DNA of 64,000 nt from RYN-230 sp963717125 (lineage in GTDB: Bacteria; Actinomycetota; Actinomycetes; Streptosporangiales; Streptosporangiaceae), in NCBI GenBank assembly GCA_963717125.1, contig CAVQVG010000017.1:558001-622000 (forward strand). The letters are read 5' to 3'. Positions within the stretch are counted from its first letter, which is position 1; each line of letters begins with the position of its first letter. The notes beneath the pieces are model-generated. The model ran no database searches. It was not told the origin of the DNA and saw nothing but the letters and a program-made list of their open reading frames with translations. Both the position numbers and the translations under genes were made by a program. Below are positions 18,402 to 28,600 of the stretch, piece after piece.

Positions 18402-18977
18402 TCAGCCGCTCGCTGAGCCGTTGCCGAAGCCGGTGAGCTTCTGGCAGGTCTGCTGGGCGTTCTGGAAGGTGGGGGACTGCGGGTTGATGCCCTTGGAGGA
18501 GCTGGTGATGGCGCCGTTGCTGGAGGGGTCGGGGAAGTTGGGTACGCCGTGGGCGCGCATGCACTTGGAGAACTTCAGCTCCTGGGCCAGGTTCTGCGGG
18601 GAACTGGCGCTGGTCCCCCCGCCGATCAGCTTGGCGCAGGTGTTCCGCGCGCTGATGAACTGCGGGGAGCGGGTGTTGATCCCCATCGACGGGGTGATCT
18701 CGGTGCCGCCGTTGCTGTTGGGGTCGGGGAAGTTGGGCACCCCGTGCGAGCGCATGCAGGCGGCGAAGGCCAGCGGCCCGGCCTGGCTGCTGCTCGCCGA
18801 CGGGGACGCGCTGGCGCTGGTGGACGGCGCGCTGGCCACGCCCGGGCTGGCCAGGCCGGCCGAGCACGCACTGGCGAGCACCGCCACCGCGGCCAGCCCG
18901 GCCGCCGCCGGGCCCACCCGCCACAGCCGGCCCCGCCGTCCCGCCCCGGCCACACTCACCGCTGGCTTCGCGGACAT
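18402..18977 (-). CDS. Lipoprotein with two CMRxHGVPNFPDP repeats, inverted identical copy 2
   Basis: This copy is identical in protein sequence to the plus-strand lipoprotein except for the last residue, where the repeat ends (191 versus 192 residues). It keeps its own ribosome-binding site and about 100 bases of leader, so it should be expressed if the promoter lies within the repeat. It is not followed by an adaptor gene and points towards the efflux operon. It lies between the operator at 18301 and the NRPS. The lack of any divergence implies a recent duplication or ongoing gene conversion. Confidence 0.85.
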   Translation of the reverse strand: MSAKPAVSVAGAGRRGRLWRVGPAAAGLAAVAVLASACSAGLASPGVASAPSTSASASPSASSSQAGPLAFAACMRSHGVPNFPDPNSNGGTEITPSMGINTRSPQFISARNTCAKLIGGGTSASSPQNLAQELKFSKCMRAHGVPNFPDPSSNGAITSSSKGINPQSPTFQNAQQTCQKLTGFGNGSASG

Positions 18978-19076
18978 ATCGTTGTCTCCTTATCCAGATA
19001 GGCCGGGCGCCCGCCACCAATGGCCACGCCCATACCCCCAGTGCTACCGCCCCACCGGTTGCACCACGGTGACACC
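18404..19076 (-). repeat. 673-bp perfect inverted repeat, right arm
   Basis: Reverse complement of 14370-15042. Homologous recombination between the arms would invert the 3.36-kb segment 15043-18403 without destroying either lipoprotein gene, and the adaptor would become coupled to the other copy. Confidence 0.93.
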
Positions 19077-19306
19077 CGCTATGCCGGGTTGCAGACTCAG
19101 CCAATGGTGAGTGAGACTGGCCAAACAAGCCGCCGGGATCCAAATGGGGGCGAGATCGGCAGTGTTATGAGCATGGACTCAGGAGCCGTGCCCGGGGATT
19201 AGGCATGCTGCCGTCGCCGAAGAGCTTGGTGTCAATTTTCCTTTTAGCTGCGTTGTCCAACTGGTCCGCCCGTGGGCAGATTTCCGACGCGAATGGGGAT
19301 GCATAG
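19077..19306 (+). promoter_or_regulatory. NRPS leader region
   Basis: No gene was found. The segment contains an AT-richer stretch (19230-19250) and a lone StrR half-site GTCCAACTGG at 19255-19264, without a right half at the proper spacing. GGGGAT about seven bases before ATG 19307 is the likely ribosome-binding site. The exact promoter cannot be placed by eye. Confidence 0.45.
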
Positions 19307-22300
19307 ATGGCTGGTGGCAATACTTTCGGGTCCGGCCAGGCGCCTGATTCTGCTGAATACATAGAGATCCGTGGGCCCCTCGATCCGGCTGTGTTCGAAG
19401 CGGCGCTCCGGCAGGCCGTCGCCGATGCCGAATCGCTGCAGGCCGGGTTCACCGAGGGTGGCGCTGGCCCGGGTCAGGTCATCAGCCCGTCGGACGGGTG
19501 GTCACTGCCGGTGCTCGACGTCAGCGCCGAGCCGGATCCGAGGGAAGCTGCCGAGAGCTGGATGCGGGCCGAGCTGGCCAGCCCAGCTGGCCCGCCGCGT
19601 GCGCGGTTATTCTCCTACGCCCTGTTCAAGGCGTCCCCAGACCAGTTCTTCTGGTTCCAGCGGTACAGCTCGCTGGTCCTGGACGACTATGGCCGGTGGC
19701 TGCTGGCCAGGCGGGTGGCGGAGCTCTACACCTGCCTGGTGCACGGGCAGCACGCTGGCGCATCCGGTTTTGGCTGCCTGGCGGTGCTGGTGGCCGAGGA
19801 GGCCAGCTACCGGGCGTCGGTCCAGCACGCACGCGACCGGAACTTCTGGCTGAGCCGCTTCGCCGACCGGCCTGACCCGGTATCCCTGGGTTCCCCGATG
19901 GTCGCGCCGGGCCAGGTACAGCGCTTGGCAGCATCGTTGGGGGAAGACAGCGCCGGGGCGCTGCGTGCCGCCGCGCGCCAGGCTGGGCTGGGCTGGCAGC
20001 GGATCGTGCTGGCTGCCGCCGCGGCGTACCTGTCCCGGCTCAGCGGCGTGCGCGACGTCGTCTTCGGCGTCGCGGTACCGGGCCGGGGCAGCCCGGCCGC
20101 CAAAACAACGCTCACGACGATGGCCGATGTACTGCCGCTGCGCTTAGCAGTACGCCCTGAGTCAAGCATTTCCGCGCTGGCCAGCCAGGCCGCGGTGGAA
20201 GTCCGGAAGCTGCAGCGGCATCAGCGTTTCCGGAGTGCAGAGCTGCGCCGCGAACTTGACTGGCCGGGTGCCGGGCGGCTTGACTTCGGACCCGAAGTCA
20301 ATATCATGCCAGCCCGCCCGGGCCTGACCTTTGCCGGATATCCGGCTATTGTTCACCAGCTTTCTTTCTGGTCAGCGAGTGACCTTTCGATTCTCGTATC
20401 TGGCCGGGCGCCTGGCCGGGACATGAAGATCGGCTTCACCGCCGCTGCGGGTCTATTTGGCGACCCCGGGCTGGCTGCCCATCATCAGGGCTTCCTGAAT
20501 TTCCTGTCCGCTGCGTCCGCTCAGCCGGGCCAGCCGGTCAGCCAGCTGGACGTGCTGAGTCCGGGGGAGCGACGCCGGATCGTGCGGGACTGGAACGACA
20601 CTGCGGTGCCGGTGCCCGACCGGACGCTGGGTGAGCTGTTCGCCGCGCAGGCGGCCCGGACGCCGGCTGCCCCGGCGCTGGTCTGCGGAGACGTGACCTG
20701 GACCTACGCGCAGCTGAACGCTCTCTCCGGCCGGATCGCTGGGTACCTGGCCGGGCTGGGTGCAGGCCCGGAAAAGATCGTGGCGGTGGCCCTGCCCCGG
20801 TCGGCGGAGATGGTCGCGGCATTGCTGGGTGTGGTCAAGGCTGGCGCCGCCTACCTGCCGGTCAACCCGGACTACCCGGCCGAGCGGATCAGCTTCATGC
20901 TGGCCGACGCCCGGCCGACGGTGCTGATCTGTACCACCGCGACCGCTCAGCTGCTCGGGCCCGCGGCCACCCGTTCGGCCACCGGCGGGGCGGCTGGCGT
21001 GCTGCCGGTGGTGCTCGATGACCCGGCCACCTCGGCGGCGATCGCCGCGTGCCCGGACAGCGGGCCCGCGGCTGGGCAGCCAGCGGCATCGCGGTCCGAC
21101 CATCCCGCGTACGTGATTTACACGTCTGGCTCGACCGGCACGCCCAAGGGCGTGCCCGTTCCGGGGCGGAATGTGGTCTCCCTCGTCGCGGCCGCCGGCC
21201 AGCGGTTCGGATTCGGCCCCGCAGATGTATGGACGCTGTTCCACTCCTACGCATTCGACTTCTCAGTGTGGGAGATGTGGGGCGCACTGCTGCTGGGCGG
21301 CAGTGTCGTCGTGGTGCCGTATCCGGTGAGCCGGACGCCGGCCGAGTTCCTCCGTCTGCTCGCGGCGCAGCGGGTCACGGTGCTCAGCCAGACCCCGTCG
21401 GCCTTCTACCAGCTGATGCAGGCCGACGCGGACGATCCAGCGACGGCGGGCGCCCTCGCGCTGCGCTATGTGATCTTCGGCGGCGAGGCGCTGGACCCGG
21501 GACGGCTGGGCGAGTGGTACCACCGGCACGCCGCCGCTTCCCCGGTTCTGGTCAACATGTATGGCATCACCGAGACAACGGTCCACGTGACCTATGTCGC
21601 GCTGGACCGGGAGCTGGCTGCTTCCGGCGAGGGAAGCGTTGTCGGCCGGCCATTGGATAACACGCGGGTGTTCGTGCTGGATGGGCAGCTGTGCCCGGTG
21701 CCCGCCGGCGTCATTGGGGAGATGTATGTCGCCGGGGCCGGGGTGGCCCGGGGGTATCTGGGCCGTCCGGCCTTGACCGCCGAGCGGTTCGTGGTGTGCC
21801 CGTTCGGGCAGGCTGGGGCGCGGATGTACCGGACCGGGGATCTGGCCCGCTGGAGCGCGGCTGGGGAGCTGGTGTTCGCGGGGCGGGCGGATGCGCAGGT
21901 GAAGATCCGCGGGTTCCGGATCGAGCCGGGCGAGATCGAGACGGTGCTGGCCGCCCACCCGGCCGTGGCCCAGGCCGCGGTCCTCGCCCGGGAAGACCAG
22001 CCGGGCCAGAAGCGGCTGGTCGGCTACGTCGTCCCCACCAGCACTGGTGGGGTGGATGTGCAGGTGCTGCGGGAGTTCGTGGCGGCGCGGCTGCCGGAGT
22101 ACATGGTGCCGGCGGCGGTGGTGGTGCTCGATGTGCTGCCGGTGACGGTCAACGGGAAGCTGGACCGGGGTGCGCTGCCGGCGCCGGAGTTCGGTGGGGC
22201 GCTGATCAGCCGGGAGCCGCGGACCGCGGCGGAGGAGATCGTCTGCGGCCTGTTCGCTGAGGTGCTGGGTCTGGAGCGGGTGGGTGCGGAGGACAGTTTC

Positions 22301-22485
22301 TTCGAGCTGGGCGGGGACTCGCTGCTGGCCATGCGGCTGATCGCGCGGGTGCGGGCGGTGCTGGACGCGGAGGTGCCGATCCGGGGGCTGTTCACGGACC
22401 CGTCCCCGGCCGGGATCGCCCGGCTGGCCGAGGCCCGTGCTGCGGTGCCGCAGCTGCCGCTGGTGCCCGCCACGCGGCCTGCGAT
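19307..22485 (+). other. NRPS module 1: degenerate C, A (Thr code), T
   Basis: The C-like domain has SSLVLDDYG (residues 121-129) where active domains have HHxxxDGYG, so it should not form bonds. The A1 code reads D-F-W-S-I-G-M-V-H-K, one change from the known Thr code DFWNIGMVHK. The A1 region also has the WTLFHSYAFDFSVWEMWG stretch typical of Thr/Ser-type A domains in actinomycetes. The T1 Ser is near 22320. Confidence 0.75.
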
Positions 22486-23338
22486 GCTGCCGCTGTCGTT
22501 TGGCCAGCAGCGGATGTGGTTCCTCAACCGGCTGGAGGGCGCCGGCGGCGCCTACAACATGCCGCTGGCCTTGCGGCTGACCGGGGACCTCGATGCCGAG
22601 GCGCTGGAGGCGGCACTGGGCGATGTCGCCGATCGGCACGAGAGCCTGCGCACGATCTTCCCCGAGACCGGTGGCACGCCCCGGCAGGAGATCCTGGATG
22701 GCCCGGCCGGGCGGCCTGGGCTGGTGCGGGGCGAGGCGGCGGATGCTGACTTGCCGGGGCTGCTGGCCGCCGAGGCTGGCCGGGGGTTTGACCTGGGGTT
22801 TGAGCTGCCGTGGCGGGCGGCGCTCTGGACGGTCTCGCGGTCTGAGCAGGTGCTGATGATCGTGATGCATCACATCGCCGGTGATGGCTGGTCGATGGGG
22901 GTGCTGGCCAGCGACCTGGGCACCGCGTATGCCGCCCGGTGCGCGGGTCAGGTCCCGGGGTGGGCGGCGCTGCCGGTGCAGTACGCCGACTACGCGATCT
23001 GGCAGCGTGAGGTCCTCGGCTCCGAAGACGACCCGGACAGCCCGGCCGCGGTGCAGCTGGCCTACTGGCGGCAGGCACTAGCCGGGATCCCCGAGGAGAT
23101 CGCGCTGCCCGCCGACCGGCCCCGCCCGGCCACCGCCTCCCACGCCGGTGACCTGGTTGACGTGCACGTCGGGGCCGAGGTGCATACGGGCTTGGTGGAG
23201 GCGGCCCGGGCGGGGCGGGCGACGTTGTTCATGGTGGTGCAGGCCGCGCTGGCCGTGCTGCTGTCCCGGCACGGCGGCGGCGACGGATATCCCGGTCGGC
23301 ACCTCCATCGCCGGGCGCGGCGACGCGACCCTCGATGA
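19307..23338 (+). CDS. NRPS fragment 1: degenerate C - A(Thr) - T - first part of C2
   Basis: The reading frame gives 1343 residues, but only codons up to about 23281-23286 are true NRPS sequence; the last 18 or so are out of frame. Order: N-terminal C-like domain (1-410), A1 (about 420-965), T1 (about 970-1040) and C2 up to the LLSRHGGGD stretch. The extra base is either a C in the GGC run or a G in GACGG. It begins at ATG 19307 after GGGGAT. The next fragment continues C2 with VPVGTS-type sequence. Confidence 0.88.
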   Translation: MAGGNTFGSGQAPDSAEYIEIRGPLDPAVFEAALRQAVADAESLQAGFTEGGAGPGQVISPSDGWSLPVLDVSAEPDPREAAESWMRAELASPAGPPRARLFSYALFKASPDQFFWFQRYSSLVLDDYGRWLLARRVAELYTCLVHGQHAGASGFGCLAVLVAEEASYRASVQHARDRNFWLSRFADRPDPVSLGSPMVAPGQVQRLAASLGEDSAGALRAAARQAGLGWQRIVLAAAAAYLSRLSGVRDVVFGVAVPGRGSPAAKTTLTTMADVLPLRLAVRPESSISALASQAAVEVRKLQRHQRFRSAELRRELDWPGAGRLDFGPEVNIMPARPGLTFAGYPAIVHQLSFWSASDLSILVSGRAPGRDMKIGFTAAAGLFGDPGLAAHHQGFLNFLSAASAQPGQPVSQLDVLSPGERRRIVRDWNDTAVPVPDRTLGELFAAQAARTPAAPALVCGDVTWTYAQLNALSGRIAGYLAGLGAGPEKIVAVALPRSAEMVAALLGVVKAGAAYLPVNPDYPAERISFMLADARPTVLICTTATAQLLGPAATRSATGGAAGVLPVVLDDPATSAAIAACPDSGPAAGQPAASRSDHPAYVIYTSGSTGTPKGVPVPGRNVVSLVAAAGQRFGFGPADVWTLFHSYAFDFSVWEMWGALLLGGSVVVVPYPVSRTPAEFLRLLAAQRVTVLSQTPSAFYQLMQADADDPATAGALALRYVIFGGEALDPGRLGEWYHRHAAASPVLVNMYGITETTVHVTYVALDRELAASGEGSVVGRPLDNTRVFVLDGQLCPVPAGVIGEMYVAGAGVARGYLGRPALTAERFVVCPFGQAGARMYRTGDLARWSAAGELVFAGRADAQVKIRGFRIEPGEIETVLAAHPAVAQAAVLAREDQPGQKRLVGYVVPTSTGGVDVQVLREFVAARLPEYMVPAAVVVLDVLPVTVNGKLDRGALPAPEFGGALISREPRTAAEEIVCGLFAEVLGLERVGAEDSFFELGGDSLLAMRLIARVRAVLDAEVPIRGLFTDPSPAGIARLAEARAAVPQLPLVPATRPAMLPLSFGQQRMWFLNRLEGAGGAYNMPLALRLTGDLDAEALEAALGDVADRHESLRTIFPETGGTPRQEILDGPAGRPGLVRGEAADADLPGLLAAEAGRGFDLGFELPWRAALWTVSRSEQVLMIVMHHIAGDGWSMGVLASDLGTAYAARCAGQVPGWAALPVQYADYAIWQREVLGSEDDPDSPAAVQLAYWRQALAGIPEEIALPADRPRPATASHAGDLVDVHVGAEVHTGLVEAARAGRATLFMVVQAALAVLLSRHGGGDGYPGRHLHRRARRRDPR

Positions 23339-25660
23339 TCTGATCGGGATCTTCCTGAACACGCTGGTGCTGCGGGCTGACCTGTCGGGTGACCCGTCGT
23401 TCGCTGAGCTGGTGGGCCGGGTCCGGGAGGCCGACCTGGCCGCGTACGCGCATCAGGATCTGCCGTTCGAGCATCTGGTGGAGGCGCTGAGCCCGGCCCG
23501 GTCGCTGGCCCGCAACCCGCTGTACCAGGTCATGCTCACCTTCCAGAACATCCCCGAAGACCAGCAGGCCACCTGGGACCTCCCCGGCCTGCGCGCTATC
23601 CCGATGGGGACGCATATCGGCGGTGCCCGGTTCGACCTGGCGGTCACGCTGTGGGAGCGCCGGGATGCCGCCGGGGCCCCGGCAGGTCTGGAAGGCGATA
23701 TCCAGTTCGCGGTCGATCTGTTTGACCGGGCGACGGTCGAGGGGCTGGCCGCCCGGCTGGCTGGGGTGCTGGGTCAGGTGGCGGCGGATCCGGGGGTGCG
23801 GGTCAGCCAGGTGCAGGTGCTCAGCCCAGCTGAACGCCGGCAGGTCGTGCGGGACTGGAATGACACCGCGACCGAGCTGGCGGGGCTGACGCTGGGTGAG
23901 CTGGTCGCGGCGCAGGCGGCCCGGACGCCGGACGCACCCGCCGTCGTGTGCGGGGAGGTGACCTGGTCGTATGCGGAGCTGGGGGCGGCGTCGGGGCGGA
24001 TCGCCGGGTATCTGGCCGGGCTCGGTGCGGGCCCGGAACGGGTGGTCGCCGTAGCGGTGCCGCGGTCGGCGGACATGGTCGCCGCTGTCCTCGGTGTGGC
24101 TAAGACGGGTGCGGCGTATCTGCCGGTGGATCCGGGGTACCCGGCGGAGCGGATTGGTTTCATGCTGACCGATGCCAGGCCAGCCTTGATCTTGTGCACC
24201 AGGGAAACGGCGGGGCTGTTCGGGGATGCCGCCGACGGTGTGGTGCGGGTGGTGCTGGATGACCCGGCTACGGCGGCGGCGATCGCGGCGTGCGCGCCGG
24301 ATGGTCTGGGTGTGCGGGGGTGTGTGGATGGCGCGGCGTATGTGATTTACACGTCGGGGTCAACGGGGGTGCCGAAGGGTGTGGTGGTCTCGCACCGGGG
24401 CCTGGCTGGTCTGGTATCGAGTCAGGCGGAGCGGTTCGGGGTGGGTGCGGGGTCGCGGGTGCTGCAGTTCGCCTCGCTCAGTTTCGACGCCGCGGTGTCG
24501 GAGCTGGCGGTGACGCTGGGTTCGGGGGCGGCGCTGGTCGTGCCCCGGGCGGGGCAGCTGCCGCCGGCTGGGTCGCTGGCCGAGGTGGTGGCGGCGGGGC
24601 AGGTGACGCATCTGACGGTGCCGCCGTCGGTGCTGGCCACGGTGGAAGACAGCCTGCCGGGGTCGGTGCGCACGGTGGTGGTGGCGGGGGAGGCGTGCCC
24701 GCCCGGGCTGGCGGCCCGCTGGGCGCGGGGCCGCCGGGTGATCAATGCGTATGGGCCGACCGAGGTGACGGTCTGCGCCAGCATGAGCGCGCCCCTGGAC
24801 CCCGGCGCTCTCGTGGTGCCGGCGGGCAGGCCGGTGGCCAACGCCCAGGTGTTCGTCCTCGACGCCCTGCTAGCTCCCGTCCCCCCGGGGGTGACCGGGG
24901 AGCTGTATGTCGCCGGGTCTGGCCTGGCGCGGGGGTATCTGGGGCGGGCTGGGCTGACGGGTGAGCGGTTCGTGGCGTGCCCGTTCGGGGCGGCTGGGGC
25001 GCGGATGTACCGGACGGGTGACCTGGCCCGCTGGAGCGCGGCGGGGGAGCTGGTGTTCGCCGGGCGGGCCGATGAGCAGGTGAAGATTCGCGGGTTCCGG
25101 ATCGAGCCCGCCGAGATCGAAGCCGTGCTGGCCGCCCACCCGGCGGTGGCGCAGGCCGCGGTGATCGCGCGGGAGGACCAGCCGGGCCAGCAGCGGCTGG
25201 TCGGCTACGTCGTCCCCGCCAGCACCGGCGGGGTGGATGCCGAACAGCTGCGCACGATCGTCGCGGGGCGGCTGCCGGAATACATGGTCCCATCCGCCAT
25301 CGTGGTGCTGGATGTGCTGCCGGTCACGGTCAACGGGAAGCTGGACCGGGCCGCGCTGCCCGCGCCGGAGTTCGGTGGGGTGGTGGTCAGCCGGGAGCCG
25401 CGGACCGCGGCGGAACAGATCGTCTGCGGCCTGTTCGCCGAAGTCCTCGGGCTGGAGCGGGTGGGCGCCGAAGACAGTTTCTTCGAGCTGGGCGGGGACT
25501 CGCTGCTGGCGATGCGGCTGATCGCCCGGGTCCGCGCCGTGCTGGACGCGGAGATCCCGATCCGGGGCCTGTTCACCGCCACCCCGGCCGGCATCGCGCG
25601 ACTAGCCGAATCGGGCGGCAGGGTCCAGGCCGCGCTCACGCCGGTTACTCGTCCGGAGGT
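22486..25660 (+). other. NRPS module 2: C, A (Tyr/beta-OH-Tyr code), T
   Basis: The A code reads D-A-S-T-V-A-A-V-C-K, listed for tyrosine and for the beta-hydroxytyrosine positions of glycopeptide synthetases. The C2 domain is split by the frameshift near 23284. The A2 DNA is almost identical to that of module 8. Confidence 0.75.
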
Positions 25661-28600
25661 CGTGCCGCTGTCGTTCGGCCAGCAGCGGATGTGGTTCCTC
25701 AACCGGCTGGAAGGTGCCGGGGCGGTCTACAACATGCCGCTCGCCCTGCGGCTGACCGGGGACCTCGATGCCGCCGCGCTGGAAGCGGCGCTCGGGGACG
25801 TCGCGGACCGGCACGAGAGCCTGCGCACCATCTTCCCGGAGACGGTCGGCACCCCCCGCCAGGAGATCCTGGACGGTCCGGCCGGGCGGCCCGCCCTGGT
25901 TGTCCGCCAAGCGGCCGGGGAGGATCTGCCCAGGCTGCTGGCTGCCGAGGCAAGCCAGGGGTTTGACCTGCGCAGCGACTTGCCGTGGCGACCTGTCTTG
26001 CTGACGGTGTCGCCGTCCGAGCACGTGCTGATGATCGTCATGCATCACATCGCTGGTGACGGCTGGTCGATGGGCGTGCTGGCCCGCGACCTGGGCACCG
26101 CGTACGCCGCCCGGCGTACCGGTCAGCTGCCGGGGTGGGTGCCGCTGCCGGTGCAGTACGCCGACTACGCCATCTGGCAGCGCGACGTGCTCGGGTCAGA
26201 AGACGACCCGGGCAGCCCCGCCACCGTGCAGCTGGCGTACTGGCGGCAGGCGCTAGGCGGGATCCCGGAGGAGATCCGGCTGCCCGCTGACCGGCCCCGC
26301 CCGGCCGCCGCCTCCCATCGCGGCGGCCTAGTCGACATGCAGGTCAGCGGAGAGGTGCACGCCGGTCTGGTGGAGGTGGCCCGGGCCGGGCGGGCGACGT
26401 TGTTCATGGTCGTCCAGGCCGCGCTGGCCGTACTGCTGGCCCGGCACGGCGGCGGGGAGGACGTGCCGGTCGGCACCTCGGTGGCCGGGCGCGGCGACGC
26501 GGCCCTGGACGATCTGATCGGGATCTTCCTCAACACCCTGGTCCTGCGCACCGACCTGTCCGGCGATCCGACGTTCGCTGAGCTGGTGGGCCGGGTCCGC
26601 GAGGCCGACCTGGCCGCCTACGCGCATCAGGATCTGCCGTTCGAGCATCTGGTGGAGGCGCTGAGCCCGGCCCGGTCGCTGGCCCGTAACCCGCTGTACC
26701 AAGTGATGCTCACCTTCCAGATCGCCCAGGACCAAGAGGAATGGCAGCTGCCCGGCCTGCGCGTGACGTCGGTCCCGACTGGGGCCGGCGTGGACACTGC
26801 CCGGTTCGACCTGGCCGTCACCCTGGTGGAGCGGCGGGACGCCGATGGCGCCCCGGGTGGAATCGACGGTGAGATCCAGTTCGCAGCGGACTTGTTTGAC
26901 CGGGGTACGGCGGAGGCGCTGGCGGCCCGGCTGGCTGGGGTGCTGGGTCAGGTGGCCGCGGACGCGGAGGTGCGGGTCAGCCAGGTGCAGGTGCTCAGCC
27001 CAGCTGAACGCCGGCAGGTCGTGCGGGACTGGAATGACACCGCCGCGGAGCTGGCGGGGCTGACGCTGGGTGAGCTGGTCGCGGCCCAGGCGGCCCGGAC
27101 CCCGGCCGCCCCGGCGGTCATCTGCGGGGAGGTGGCCTGGTCGTATGCGGAGCTGGAGGCGGCGTCGGGGCGGATCGCCGGGTATCTGGCTGGGCTCGGT
27201 GCGGGCCCGGAGCAGGTCGTCGCCGTAGCGGTACCGCGGTCGGCGGACATGGTCGCCGCCGTGCTCGGTGTGGCCAAGACGGGTGCGGCGTACCTGCCGG
27301 TGGATCCGGGTTACCCGGCGGAGCGGGTCGCCTTCATGCTCACCGACGCCCAGCCCACCCTGATCCTGTGCACCACGGAAACGGCGGGACTGCTCGGTGA
27401 TGCCGCTGGTGACGGTGTGGTGCGGGTGGTGCTGGATGACCCGGCCACGGCGGCGGCGATCGCGGCGTGCGCGCCGGATGGCCTGGGTGTGCGGGGGGGT
27501 GTGGATGGCGCGGCGTACGTGATCTACACCTCCGGGTCAACCGGGGTCCCCAAGGGTGTGGTGGTCTCGCACCGGGGCCTGGCTGGTCTGGTATCGAGTC
27601 AGGCGGAGCGGTTCGGGGTGGGTGCGGGGTCGCGGGTGCTGCAGTTCGCCTCGCTCAGTTTCGACGCCGCCGTGTCGGAGCTGGCGGTGACGCTGGCCTC
27701 GGGGGCGGCGCTGGTCGTCCCCGGGCCGGGGCAGCTGCCGCCGGCTGGGTCGCTGGCTGAGGTGGTGGCGGCGGGTGGGGTGACGCATCTGACGGTGCCG
27801 CCGTCGGTGCTGGCCACCGTGGAAGACAGCCTGCCGGGGTCGGTGCGCACGGTGGTGGTGGCGGGGGAGGCGTGCCCGGTGCCGCTGGCCGCGGAGTGGG
27901 CGCGGGACCGCCGGGTGATCAACGCGTATGGGCCGACCGAGGTGACGGTCTGCGCCAGCATGAGCCAGCCGCTCCACCCGGACGCCGTCCTCGTGCCAGC
28001 CGGCCAGCCGATAACTAACACGCAGGTGTTCGTGCTGGACGCCGCGCTGGCCGCGGTCCCGCCGGGAGTGACCGGGGAGCTGTATGTCGCCGGGGCCGGT
28101 TTGGCGCGGGGCTATCTGGGCCGGGCCGGGCTGACCGCGGAGCGGTTCGTGGCGTGCCCGTTCGGGCCAGCTGGGGCGCGGATGTACCGGACGGGGGACC
28201 TGGCCCGCTGGACAGGGGACGGGGAGCTGGTGTTCGCCGGGCGGGCCGATGAGCAGGTGAAGATCCGCGGGTTCCGGATCGAGCCCGCCGAGATCGAAGC
28301 CGTCCTGACCGCCCACCCGGCGGTGGCGCAGGCCGCGGTCATCGCGCGGGAGGACCAGCCGGGCCAGCAGCGGCTGGTCGGCTACGTCGTCCCCGGCGCC
28401 GGTGCGGGTGGGGTGGATGCCGAACAGCTGCGCACGATTGTGGCGGCGCGGCTGCCGGAGTACATGGTGCCTGCGGCGGTGGTGGTGTTGGAGGCGCTGC
28501 CGGTCACGGTCAACGGGAAGCTGGACCGGACGGCGCTGCCCGCGCCGGAGTTCGGCGGCCTGGTGGTCAGCCGGGAGCCGCGCACCCCGGTGGAACAGAT

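Noticed and set aside
14370..19076. Composite transposon bounded by inverted repeats
   Set aside because: The arms carry a lipoprotein gene, not a transposase, and no target duplication or terminal short repeats were seen.
23281..23290. Programmed ribosomal frameshifting at the NRPS breaks
   Set aside because: No slippery heptamer common to the sites, no shared downstream structure, and the sites differ in sequence and in indel direction. Errors or mutations explain them better.
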